Shown here in pieces: positions 23,827-35,500 of a DNA stretch of 64,000 nucleotides; positions within the stretch are counted from its first letter, which is position 1, and the number at the start of each line of letters is the position of its first letter. The notes under the pieces are model-generated. The model was not told the DNA's origin. It searched no databases and was given only the letters and a program-made list of their open reading frames with translations. A program made the translations under genes and the position numbers. This DNA comes from Dasypus novemcinctus. Its lineage: Eukaryota > Chordata > Mammalia > Cingulata > Dasypodidae. The stretch is from assembly GCF_030445035.2 (NCBI RefSeq), contig NC_080698.1, positions 1,805,501 to 1,869,500 of the forward strand. The letters run 5' to 3'.

Positions 23827-25337
23827 CCCGCCCCAGGGTCAGGACCCTCCTGTGAGGTTCTGAGGCTTCCTCCCCAAATCTCAGGAGAGGCCGATGCCCC
23901 CCAGGGAAGGCGCTGGGGCCTAGAGGCTGCAGGAGGGGCCAGAGGGCTCAGCTCTGTGCTGCCAACCTCAGGAGCCACGGGGGGGGGGGGGGGGGCATGG
24001 AGCCACAGGGGGGGGGCCATGGAGCCCACTTGGGCCTCTTGCTGGGATCACCCCAAGTGTCCCTGAGGTCACACACTAGAAACTGACCCCCTGGGGCACA
24101 GGGTGGCTGCCGGCCCCCCCGTGCGCCCTCCCTCTTTGGCCTCTTCCGGGCTGTGCTTGTCTTGGCTGGACCTAACGGCACCCACATACCAAGGCGCAGG
24201 CCCCACTGCTCCCGCTGCTGAGCCGGCCCCGGGCACAGGGGGGGACACGCTGGAAGGGGACCGGAAGGACGCCGTCCACCGCAGCCCCCCGCCCGCCTGA
24301 CCCTCAGACAAGCCATACACTCGCCCTCACATTGAAGGTGCTTTCTCGTCTCCCGAACCCCAGAGTCCCTGGCCCCCGGGGCCGCATCCGGGGTCCCCAC
24401 GAGTCCCCAGGGGCACACTGAGAGCCCCCTGCCCCGCCCTCCACTGAGCTGAACGGCGGGGGAAGGGGAAGGGGGACAAGGGGTCCCGGGCCTCGACATC
24501 GAGGGGTGGGCGCCCAGGTCGAGCCCCCACCGCACTCGCGGCAGGAGCGGGGGGAGGAAGGCGCGGGGCCCGGGCGGGCAGGCGCGGTCTGGGCACCAGC
24601 GCGGCGCTCGTGCGGTTCCGTCCCCGTCACCCAAGGCCACGGACGAGGGAGGAGGAGGAGCGAGAGGAGGGACGGCCTGAGGCGCCCGCGGTGCCAGCCC
24701 CCCGCGCCGGCGCCGACGCCTCCTGCGAGCAGGCCGCCGGGTGTGCCAGCGCAGCGCCCGCGCCGGCCCCGCTCGCGGCGCGCAGGTGAGAGGGGACCCG
24801 GCCGAGGGGCGGCGGGCCTGCGCGGGGCCGAGGCCGAGGAGGCCGGAGGCCGAGCCCAGGGCCCCGGCGGGCGGCCCGACTCCGCCGCCTCCTGCAGCCG
24901 GAGCTGCGCTGCGCTCACGCGCCCGGGGCCGCGCGGGGCCCCAGATCCCGGGGGTGCAGGGCTCCGGGTCCCCAACCCCTCGCGATTCATTTCCAGGAGG
25001 CCCGGCGCGGGGGCTGGGGGCGCGCTCAGGCTCGCCCGTGGGCGGAAACGTGCCGGGGGTGCGCAGGGCGAGCCGGGGCCCCGGGGCCGGGAGGGGCGCT
25101 GGGACAGGTGGCAGGGCTTTTGCAAAGCGTTTCACTTTAAATCCCAGCGGCGCTGGCTCCGTCTGCTCCTCGCCCTTGGAGACGTCAGCCCCGGCGTGGG
25201 TCTGCGCCGAGGAGCCGGGCTGGGGCTCCCGGAACCCCCCCCGGAGGGCGCCAGGTGGGCGCGGGTCACCGCGCGGGTGTGGTGAGCCCCCGCGGGCCCA
25301 GGCCCCGCGCTCGCCCCGGCTCCCGCCGAGTGCGGAG

Positions 25338-25377
25338 ATGATCGCCGCGCTCCGCCGGCCGCCCCGCGCGCGGGCAG
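25338..25377 (+). CDS. ENTPD3: ENTPD3 coding exon 1 (residues 1-14 start)
   Basis: Encodes the cytoplasmic N-terminus [13 protein letters not shown] plus the first base of Gly14, followed by a strong donor (cag|gtgagt). The human N-terminus also has 14 residues ending in Gly before the same splice point, which picks this ATG. Its context is gagATGa (purine at -3). The frame remains open upstream to an ATG at 24741, but that is high-GC 5' sequence, so I do not extend it. The human Cys10 is Arg here. A second donor lies 15 nt downstream (cag|gtgagc, gt at 25393). Confidence 0.82.
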
Positions 25378-26536
25378 GTGAGTACCTCGCAGGTGAGCCC
25401 CGGGCTGCCTCCCGCCCTCGCGGCCCACCTGGCTGGATCTCGGGTTTCACCGTCTGCGTCCCGCAGACAAAAGTAACGCTTTTCCCCAGCGCCGCCCCAA
25501 ACCGGGACGAGCAGGCCGGTTCCGCTTAAAGGCTTTTCTGGTCTGTGTAATCCCCTGACGTGGCCCCGGGTGTCCCTTTCCCGGCTGCCGTAAGGTCCAC
25601 TGTAGGGCGCTGTTGGCTTTGAGAGGTGTGGACAAGTGCCGGGGTCTCCTGGACGTCCGCCCAGGGTCCCGGCCAGCGCAGCGCCTCCAGCAGCCCCCAC
25701 GGCCGCGTGCGGGGAACTCGCACCCCCCACGTGGCCTGTCTCGGAAGCGCTCTGCAGTTGCCCGTGGGGAAGGCGGGAGCCGCTGGTCCCCCACTTTCAG
25801 GTCGGCAGGCGGTAATGACAGTGTTTGTCCGGCCGTAGGGACAGCACAGCTGGGCGGCCACCCTAAATGCGCGAGAGTGCGCTTGGCCTTGTACCAGCCT
25901 TCCCTGCGGGGCGCGCTTTGCGGCAGGGGACCCCGGCTCTTCCCCGAGAACTGCTGAGGGGCCGCCCCGCAGCCGCCAGGGGACTGCGCCCCACTGTTTC
26001 CCTAAACTGGGTGTTCTCGCCTCCCAAAAGGAGATATTTTTGGATTGTGTAGTCAGTTTGTTTCTGTGAATCTTTTTTTGGGGGGGGGAAGTAGGTGGGT
26101 GAAGGGAAATTGTACCTAAAGAACTGGTTCAACCACACCACACAGACAGTCTGACTTGCTTTATTCCTTGTACAGGACAAGTTTAACTTGGCAAGTCACC
26201 TACCGTGTGTGGTTTGTTTTTCTTGGTGGGGGAGCCTAAGCCTTCTAACTGACGCTGGCCCAAGCATTTTTTAAAAATTGATTGCAAAAGGATTGCCTCT
26301 GTGGATAAGCTGGTTTAAGTGTGGTCCATCTCACACACAAGGGCCCAGGACCCCTTCTGAGGCCCTGGAGGTCACCTGTCCCCCAGGTGTTACCACGGAG
26401 GCTGCTGCAATGAACTCGTTACCTTGTGTAGAATCCTTTTATCCCCTTGGGGCTAGTTCCTTGGGATAAATTCCCAGAAGTGGGGCTGGGAGCCAGAAGC
26501 ACATGACCTGGCAACGTGGCTGGTTCTGACCAGTCG

Positions 26537-26569
<33 letters not shown>

Positions 26570-29500
26570 CACTGCTGACCAGCTGAGCTCCCGGTGCTGG
26601 GGTAGGGGGATTCCCGTGTCAAATGACCACCTGTGACCGCAGGAGGCCGCCGGCCGCAGCTGTCCTGCAGGGGAGTCACGGCCACAGAGCCGGCTGCTCC
26701 AAGCCGTTGGCTTGGAACCTCACGGCTGCTCTCCCCAGGGTCGTGATGGGATTAGACACTGGGGCACAATCCGCTTACCACGGTGGTGTACACAGTGCTT
26801 TTTTTTTTCTTTCAGGAAAATCTCTCCTAGAAATAATGCAGGGGTAAAACAGGTTATGATGAGCTAAGAGTCAATCTCCTGGGATGGGGCGGGGTCGACC
26901 CCCATTGTGCCCAGTAGAGCGTTCTGTGTCCCTGGCCATGAGTGGTGACTGGACACTTGAAGTGTGGTCAGTGTGACTGAGGAACTGGGGTTTTTTGTTT
27001 TTTTTTAATACCCCCCCACCCCGCCCTGGCTTGCTTGGTCTCTGCTCTGTGTCCATTTGCTATGCATTCTGCGTGTCTGTATTTTTATTTATTCCCTCCC
27101 CCCTTGTGACTTGCGTGCTGTCTGCTCTCTGTGTCATTCGCTGCGCACTCTTCTGTGTTTTTGCTTGTCTCCCTTTTTTTGTTGCGTCACCTTGCTGAGT
27201 CGGCTCTCCGCAGCATGCGGGCGAGCCTGCCTTTACCAGGAGGCCACGGGACGAGAACCCAGGGCCTCCCATACGGTAGCTCAGCTGATGGAGCCACGGC
27301 CGCTTCCCTGGGTTTTTTATGTTAAGTGATTTTAATCAATTGAAACTTGAATAGCCAATCGGTGCAGGTGCAGCCTCGGTTAGAGCACCGGATCTGAATC
27401 CAGTGATTTTATCACGTTTCAGTTATTTGAGTCCCACCATTAATATTTACGCTGTCAGTAGTTTTACCAAGACTATTATTGACTCAGTATTTGTCATTGA
27501 ATGTCTTGTCTTTTTAAAAATTAGGTACAGTTTAATACGGTGAAATGCATAGATCCTAAGTTGTGCCCCTAAACTGGGTTGTCCTGTCCTCCAAAAGGAG
27601 ATGGTTTTAGGATAGTGAAGGCAACTGAAAAGGATCTCTTTTTTTAAGGGAAATTGTACCTAAGGAACTGGTTTGCTTGGATTTCCAGGTTTTCCTCAAA
27701 ACACTTTGAAAGGTTTAAAGAGTTCTGACGAACGCGTCCACTCCGCACTCCTACCAGATATAGAGCGTTTCCATGACCCCAAAGTGCCCCCTGCCCACAC
27801 CCAGCAGGACGCGGCTCTTCTGGTTTCTCTCTTCCCGGTTTAGAACGTCACAGGAAAGGAATCACCCAGGATGATACAGCATGTTCCCCTTGGGGAAAAT
27901 TTCCTTTTACTTAACTGAAAAAAAATTTTTCTTTAAGGAGTTACCAGGAACTGAACCTGAACCTCGTACATGGGGAGCAGGCGCTCAACCACAAGCTAGG
28001 ACTGCTCCCCTGAAATTATCTTTAATGCAATATTTTATCACCCCCCTTAACGGAAAATCCACAGTAATCCACACTCCTGCCACTCCCCTCAGGGCAGCCT
28101 GCCTGCCCCGCCCGGGGCGGCGCCGGGTAACTGGACCGCGGGGGCAGGGCAGGTGGGTTTCAGAGCCAGGCGCCGCTCCGCCTTAAAGGTGGGGTCCCCA
28201 GGCGCAGCTCCAGAGCCGCGGGTGCCTGGCTGCGCCCCCTCACGGGTCTTCGGGTCCCCCGCAGGCCTCCAGGCCCCCTGCCGCGCCCCCACCGTCGCCG
28301 CCTGGGCAGGCCTGCTGGTGAGTGTCGCGGTGCTCGCGGCGCTCTCGCTCGTCCAGACTCTGCGGAAGGACATCCTTCCCCCGGGACTGCGGGTAGGTGT
28401 GGAGGCCCCGGGCGGGTAGGCGGGGGCCGGTGGCCGCGGTCAGCCGCAGGGGCCGGCGGGCTGGAGGCGGCGGAGGGGTCAGGCGGAGAGGCCGTGCACC
28501 TGGACGGTGGACCCCGCAGCTGTGGACCCGCAGCGCAGCACCCGCTGGGGACTGCGGGATCGGGCTTTGATTCCACACCCGAGGAGCCAGAGCTGAGATT
28601 TGCAGCCAAGTCGCCAGTGGTGCAAAAACGCCCTCAGTGAGGCCCACCCCAGGGTCCCACTGTCCTTCCCAGTGCCCACAGCTCATGGCGCACGGGCCTG
28701 GAGGCCCTGGCCCGGCCAGGAAGGGCCTCCGGCAGGTGGGCAGGGCCTCCGGCAGGTGGGCAGGGCCCCCGGCAGGTGGGCAGGGCCCCCGGAGGTGGTC
28801 AGGGCGCCCGGGGGGTGGGCAAGGCCCTGGGAGGTGGGCAGGGTCCCCAGGAGCTGCCCCCGGCCTCCTCTCCAGGGCCTGGCGCACCTCCCAGCCCCCT
28901 GACCCCTCGGGGTCTCTGCAGGGGCCTGCCTCGCCCTCGAAAGCCCTGGTCAGTGACCCCGGGGGCTGCGAGGTCACCCTTACCTGCGACGAGCTCGCGG
29001 AGGTGACTCCCCAGGTCACCAAACGGGCGGTGGAGAGCTGTGAGGCCTCACTCACCTCCGCAGGGGTCAGCACCGCCGCTGCGCGCAGGGCCAGGTGGTA
29101 GTTATTTAGGCTTCGACGCCCACCTGGAATCTCGGTCACATATTCTTTTTTTATTTTATTTTTTTATGACTCTTTAAGAATATGTAAAACCTCTTCTAGG
29201 CTAGGGCCAGGGAATTCAACCATGTCATTTGCATCTCTGCAGCACTTACATGTGACCTCAGCTGTCCTTGCTGCCCCTTTCTGCTCTTAGTGGCTGCTCA
29301 AAGGCTCCAGCTGAAATAGAAGTCTCTGGAAGAGAGAAGCTAACTTGCCTTGGCTCTGTGGGTGGGTTCGATCTACCACTTGAGGCCACTTTTCTAAAGC
29401 ATTAAAGTGAAATCTCATTTAGATAACGACATCTGGTTTCTTAGGAGGAGGTTTTGCTTCAGAGCCTCAGGTCCCACTAATAACTTGAACTGAAATAGAA

Positions 29501-32500
29501 AAGGAGCCGCCCCTGTGCTCTAAAGAGAGGGAACAAATTACCCGTTGTCCAAAGGTGTTAGGCAGCCCGGGGGCCGCTTGCTCAAGCTCGGGCCCCACGA
29601 GACAGCCAGGTGCCCGGAACTCCCACCTGCCTGCCCGTGCCCTTCAGGGGCCACCGTCCCCGCGTCCTCTCCGCGAGCCCTCAGTCCACCGCCAGCCGCC
29701 ATTTTGAACGTGAGGACCAGCGGGTGACATCGCGCCCTGTCCTTTCTGGCCCCAGGGCCGGGGTCTCTCCACCTCCCCCGACCCTGAGCGCTGACCCAAG
29801 AGCCCGGGGAGAGGGGCTGGCTCTGGCGCAGCCGGCCGCGTCCTCCTTGACACAGAAGGGACAATGGGGACCCGGGCAGATGCAGGGAGGCTCGCTGGCG
29901 CGGGGGTGCAAAGCTGGCTGCCCCACCCTTAGCACTGGTGACCCCCACTCGAGAGGGCCCGGCGCTCGTTGTGCCTGAGCTTCAAGCTCTCCTTGGGGCG
30001 TGGGGCACGCCCTCCCACAGCCCCTTCTGCGACACGCGGTGGTGGCTGGGGCCCCAGAGTTCTCTGCGCCGATGACCTGAGCCCACTTCAGGGTCCACTG
30101 GGGCCTCCTGAGGGCCCCACACTGCTCGGAGGGGTGGCCGAGGGGCAGCTGCTGCGCCTGGCGGACGGCGCTCGGCCACACGGCCTGGCTGTCCCTGTGC
30201 AGCCCTCCTCTGTGGACTGGCCAGGGGCGCGGAGGGAGCGGGTCTAGGGGTGGGGGAGGCCTAGGTGAGTGTGGTTTTTCTGGGGTGGTCCCAGGAAGCA
30301 CAGCTAGGGGAGCGGGGGACGGGGGGGGGGGAAGGCTTGCTCTTCCATGGAGCACAGCGTGGGGGGCTGGGCCTGGGGGGCGCTGGCGTCCTTGCAGCAT
30401 CCAGCTCAGCTGGGGGACGTGGCCTGCGGTCACTGGCTCCAGGCCGCTCCCTGGGAGACGCCAGCTCGGGCACGTCTGCCTGCTGCGTCAGGCGACCCGG
30501 CCTAGGCCACAGGGAGCAGGTGCGGTGGACGCGGCACCTGCCCTCCACGGCAGAGAGGCCCACAGGAAGGTGGCAGGGGCGTGGGGTGCTCCTTGTGGAT
30601 TCACCATTATTACCCCAGAGGAACAGAGAGGGCGACAGAACTTGAAGACGGCAGAGCAGGGAGAGAGGGGCAGAGGCGAGCCAAGGTCCTTCAGCAAGGC
30701 TGGGGCAGGGCAGGGGCAGGGGCTGGACAAGGGCAGGGCAGGGGCAGAGGCTGGGGCTGGACAAGGGCTAGACAGGGGCAGGGGCTGGACAGGGGCAGGG
30801 CAGGGGCAGAGGCTGGGGCTGGGGCAGGGGCCCGGGCAGGGCTCCGGGGCTAGAGCTGAGATTTCACCTCTTCGAGGTCTTGGCGTCGGGGCTGGACGGG
30901 GCTGGATGGGGCGCCACGTTCCTGACCCTGGACGGCACCAGCAGAGAGAGAGGCCAAGGCTCCGGACAGCTGAGGCGGGACCTTGGGGGGGCAGCTGCCA
31001 CCTTCCCTGGGGTGGGAGCCCACGGGCGCGCTGAGAGGGCACGAGCCCCTGGCCGGTCGCGCCTCTCCCCTCTTCACAGCTGCGGTGCCCCAAGGCCTGC
31101 GGGTGGCTCCCAGTGGGGCCCTGGGCGCTGCCCCAGGCCACGGGGTGGGGGGGTCCACCTGCCAAGCCCACCCCAGCCGAGAATTCAGGCACAGAGCCAG
31201 CAACGGCGGTCGAGGGCGGCCGGCCCTCCCCTCCGGTCCCCGAGCTGGACGCGTCACCCGCGGGGCGCACTGTCTGCCCACAGGCCCAGGAGCCCTGGGC
31301 CCGACCCTGGACTTTCCCGGCGCTGTGGCCGCGCCCCGGCCTCTGGCTCCCCGGCCCTGCATCGCTGCTGAAGACGCCGCGCAGTGTCCCCGCGCAGGAC
31401 GGGCCTTGCCGCTCGCACCCCGCCTGGGGTCCCCGGGGTCCCCGCTCGCTGCCGCCCCCTCCCCGCCCCTGACCTCGCACCTGGTCCTCGCAGCGCCCCC
31501 GGGCCGCTGAGCCAGCGCTGCAGGGCGGCCCCTTCCTGCCAGGGCCCCGGGCTCCCCGCTAAGCTGGCCACCTGGCCCCTCTGCCCCGGCTTCCGGGGGC
31601 TCCTGGCCAGAGACGGTCCCGGCGCCCTGTGAGGAGCTCGTTGCTGCACGGCCGCCCCCCGCCACCCCGTTAGACTGGGTTCCTGGCCTTGGGGGGGCAT
31701 GGGGGCGGCGAGCCCAGGGCCGAGGCTGAGAACTGTCCCAGCTTAAACCCAGTAGACGCAGGAGGTCTCAGCGCCGCCGAGACGCGTCCTTCCGCGCGGG
31801 AGCAAGGTCATTTTGGGCCATTCCAGGTGAAGCAGCCGTTTGTAATGGCAGAGAGCTGGGGCCTCCCGACTGCCTAGAAGCAGGGAATTGGTTAAATAAC
31901 TTAGTCTACGCATCACCGTGGATGTGATGAAGGTACAGAGTGGTGCCATCAGTTTACCTCTCGGCAGGGGGAGATTTTCGTAAGGCAAGGGCGTGCAGCA
32001 GGGCGTGCGGTCTACGCGTGCCCACGTAAGCGCGAGGGCCTCGGTGTCTAACGCTGCCGGGGTGAGGGAAGCGGGGAGCCTGGGCCCCTCACCCAGGAGG
32101 CCCAGCGGCCGTGCCAAGACCCCCCCCCCAGCCTCCAGGGCCGGCGACACCCCCTCACTGAGACCCCCCGCGCCAGCAGCCCCGCGTGCCCGGCTGCTCC
32201 CCCAGTCCCTGGGGCTGGCTCTTTCCTGGGCAGGTTTGGGCGGGGCCTGGGGGGTCACACCTTCAGCTGAGGTCTCTGGGCCTGCCCAGCGGGGGATGGG
32301 CCAGGACCCCCCCGCCCCAGCCGGCCCCGCCCCTGCCGGGCGCACGACGGTACCTTCCCAGGGTGACGCTAACGTGTGGCCACGGCTGGGAAGCCTGTCT
32401 AGAACCCCTGCCCCACCCTGCCCCCTTCCCCGCCATCCCAGGGGACTCTGGCTTGGAGAACGCCATCCTCTCTTCTTGGCCGGCCCTGGGCGAGTGGACA

Positions 32501-35500
32501 CTGTGGATTAAACCCCAGGATCTCGGGGGCCTCAGTGGCCTGCCGAGGAGGACAGAGGCCTGGGCGAGGCTGGTGAGGCTGGGTGAGGCCCGGCCGGGCG
32601 CCGGGGCCGGCGTCTGACCTCCGCCCCCCTGTGCGCAGTACGGGGTCGTGCTAGACGCCGGCTCCTCCAGAACCACGCTCTACGTGTACCAGTGGCCGGC
32701 GGAGAAGGAGAACAACACGGGCGTGGTCAGCCAGAGCCTCAGGTGCGGCGTGAGAGGTAAGGCGGGCGCTGCCGGGAGCCGGGGAGCCGGGCGGGCGGGG
32801 GGCCATCTCGGGCAGCGCTGCTGCGCACCAGCGGGCGACGGGCACGTCCTTCACTTGGCCTCGGTTTCCCCGCCCACAAGCACGGGCCCCTCGGGGACTG
32901 TGACACCGAGGCTATACCCGGGTGGGAGGCGACGGGCAGCGCTTGCCAGGGCCGCCTGCCTCTGGCGTTGGCTCCCGAGTCCATTGGCATAGGGCGGTGG
33001 CGGCCAGCTCCGTCACTCGTGGCCGTGCTGCCGAGGAGCCTCCTGAGGCTGGGGCCTGAGACCCCCTGCCGGTGGCGCGTGCCCGCCTCGTGCTCCGGAG
33101 CAGACGCTGTCCCTGTCCTCAGAGTTGTTCGCTTTGCAGTCCCCCTTGAAAACACCCGAGCCAGGGCGCTCGGTGCCTCTAAACGCAAGGCCAACATCTC
33201 CCAACAGCGGCGAGGGGTGGGCGCGTATGTGAGGGCCGGGCTGTGTCCCAGGAAAGCTTCGTTTATGGATCCTGAAATTTGAGTTTAATGTAATTTTCGC
33301 ATCATGAAATACTGTCCTTTTGATCCCCCCACACACATAAAATGTAAAAGCCATCTTAGCTCATAGGCCATGCAAAAAACAAACAAACAAAAAACAGCAA
33401 ACTCGATTGGATTGGACCTGGGCCATCATTTGCCAAACTCTGAAAGGGAATATTACCAGCACATCCGATGGCCCTCGCAGGCCACAACTCCGTGAGTGCC
33501 ACGGCCTGGCCGCAGCGCCCGCCTCGCAGGCCACGACTCCGTGAGTGCCACGGCCTGGCCGCAGCGCCCGCCTCGCAGGCCACGACTCCGTGAGTGCCAC
33601 GGCCTGGCCGCAGCGCCCGCCTCGCAGGCCACGACTCCGTGAGTGCCACGGCCTGGCCGCAGCGCCCGCCTTGCAGGCCACGACTCCGTGAGTGCCACGG
33701 CATGGCCGCAGCGCCCGCCTCGCAGGCCACGACTCCGTGAGTGCCACGGCCTGGCCGCAGCGCCCGCCTCCACCACAACACACCCTGAATTTTAAAACTG
33801 TTTCCTGGTTCTTCTTTAGTTTTGCCCTTATTTATTATTTATTTTTTCCTGTTTTTGAAAATGGAATCAAACATAAATTTATATAAATTGAACCAAACGT
33901 ATCTTCTTCCGTAATTTGCATGGTTCACTGATGCTGGGTCTGGGGATTCATCGGTGTGGATTGAAGTAGCTGTGCCTCGTGCTCTGTGCTTCTCTGGTTC
34001 CTGATAAGGCTGAGCATCTTTTCCTGTTTACAGCCATTTCTGTTTTCTGTGAAATGCCTGTTTTGCTCGTTTTCCTACTGGATTGTTTTACTTTTTCTTA
34101 TTGATTTGCTGGAACTCTATCTATCCTAAATATAAATGCTAATATTATTATTGTATCACTGCTAATACCTTCTCAGTTTGTGGCTTGACTTTTTAGTCTC
34201 TTCATAATGGCTTTCGATGAAGAGAAGTTCTTAATTTTTATTTAGGTACAATTATCAATTCCTTTACAGATTGATCTTATGTATGTTTTAATTAAGAAAT
34301 ACTTCCCTATCCTAAGATCATGAAACATTCTTTAGTCAAAAGCGTGTGGTTTTCCCTGTTGCAGTCAGGTCTTCCGCCGGCACAGTCGAGGCCTGTTAGT
34401 GTGTGCGCGCGCGTGCTTTTTGAAAGCCCGCCTTCTCTAGAGCATTCTGATCTGAAGCTGGCCTGGACATCCCAGCCTGTGTGTCCCCAGTGGGTCGCAG
34501 TGTTCCCACAGCCCGCGGGCACAGGTTAGAGTCCAGGCCTCTGGGGACTCTGGGTGCCTCCAGCCTGGCGCCTCCTTCCTGCCCTCAGTGAGCGCCCCAA
34601 TATTACAAACTGGGGGGGAGGTCACGGCACGTACAAAGCTGGGAGCAGCCTAAGCCTTTGCTGTGGGGGCCCGGGAGGGTCCCTGGGGGTACCAGGGTCT
34701 GCGGACCGCCCCTTCCCAGGAAGCGCAGCTGGAGCCTTCCGACATGGGGGCCGCAGGGGGGGTCTGTAGAGGCAGGAGCTGAGGCAGTGGAAGGTACAGG
34801 TCGGGCCCCACACCTGTGGGAGGAGGAGGGCCGGGGACGCAGGGCAGGGGAGAAGCAGGCCTCCACGGTGGCTGGACAGCGCCTCGGCCGCCGGACCTGC
34901 GCCGCGCCCGGCTGAGACGCCTGAAGGGCTGGGCTGGTCCCTCTTCTCGCTCTGCCTTTGGCGTGTGCCCCCAGGGGAGGACGCTGGCAAGGCAGCCCCG
35001 CAGCCGGCGCAGGCCTGAGGAGCTGGCAACTGGACCGCGTCCTCCTCTGAAGCGCGGGGCAGCTTGGGCTCGCCACGAGGCAGTGGACGTTTGTGGAATG
35101 GACATCATCTGCGTCCTGCTTGCACTGCAGCGCACAGTCAGCGCGCCTGCTCTGCTCTCCACGTGTTGAGCCATGTCCTCACTGCCAAGCTTGACAGAGG
35201 GCAGCAGGCTGCGCCTTTGGACAGGAGAGACCCTCAAGTTCTGGAAAAGAGGAACGCGTAGGACAGTGACCAAGACAGCTCCTCGTCCTGCTGCAGGAGC
35301 TCTGGGAAGGCCTCATGAACTCTGGGCGTCCTCGTCCCTGAAATAGGAATAAAATAGGACAACGATGACGATGATACCTGCCCCGTAGGAATGCTTTGAA
35401 GATTGAATGGCATCATAAATGTCAAGTGGCAGCAGTGCCCCCCGACTGGAGGTCCCGGGTGAGAGCTGGCCATCCCAGCACCCCCTTGGCTCTGGGTGGA

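Larger units (their letters stand above)
23270..25980. promoter_or_regulatory. CpG island / ENTPD3 promoter region
   Basis: CpG dinucleotides are dense, especially from 24380 to 25400. The island ends around the first coding exon (25338-25377), so it is the likely promoter and 5' UTR of ENTPD3. A CRE-like AGACGTCA (7 of 8 to the palindrome) lies at about 25180-25187, some 150 bp before the ATG, and many GGGCGG-type GC boxes are present. No TATA box is evident. The transcription start cannot be fixed from sequence. Long minus-strand frames here (up to 500 codons) are products of the base composition. Confidence 0.7.
25378..28264 (+). other. ENTPD3: ENTPD3 intron 1
   Basis: 2.9 kb, GT-AG. It holds the end of the CpG island, a local direct repeat (25998-26135 and 27566-27675), a C30 run (26537-26566), a minus-strand SINE (26999-27307) and a short SINE head (27930-28012). 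27500-27900 resembles an old L1-associated repeat. No other gene seen. Confidence 0.75.
28393..32638 (+). other. ENTPD3: ENTPD3 intron 2
   Basis: 4.2 kb, GT-AG and very GC-rich throughout. It has two minisatellites (28722-28855 and 30695-30850) and many composition-driven open frames on both strands (up to 330 codons). No second gene or transposon recognised. Confidence 0.75.

Noticed and set aside
24741-25377. Longer ENTPD3 N-terminus starting at 24741
   Set aside because: The frame is open, but the N-terminus would grow by 199 low-complexity residues. The ATG at 25338 gives the same 14-residue first exon as human ENTPD3.
23948-25450. 500-codon open frame on the minus strand across the CpG island
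   Set aside because: Several frames on both strands are open here because of the very high GC. The translation is low-complexity Pro/Arg/Gly/Ala with no domain, and it runs antisense through ENTPD3 exon 1. An antisense RNA is possible but nothing in sequence shows it.
30488-31480. 330-codon minus-strand frame in intron 2
   Set aside because: It crosses a purine-rich minisatellite and is repetitive and composition-driven, with no recognisable protein.
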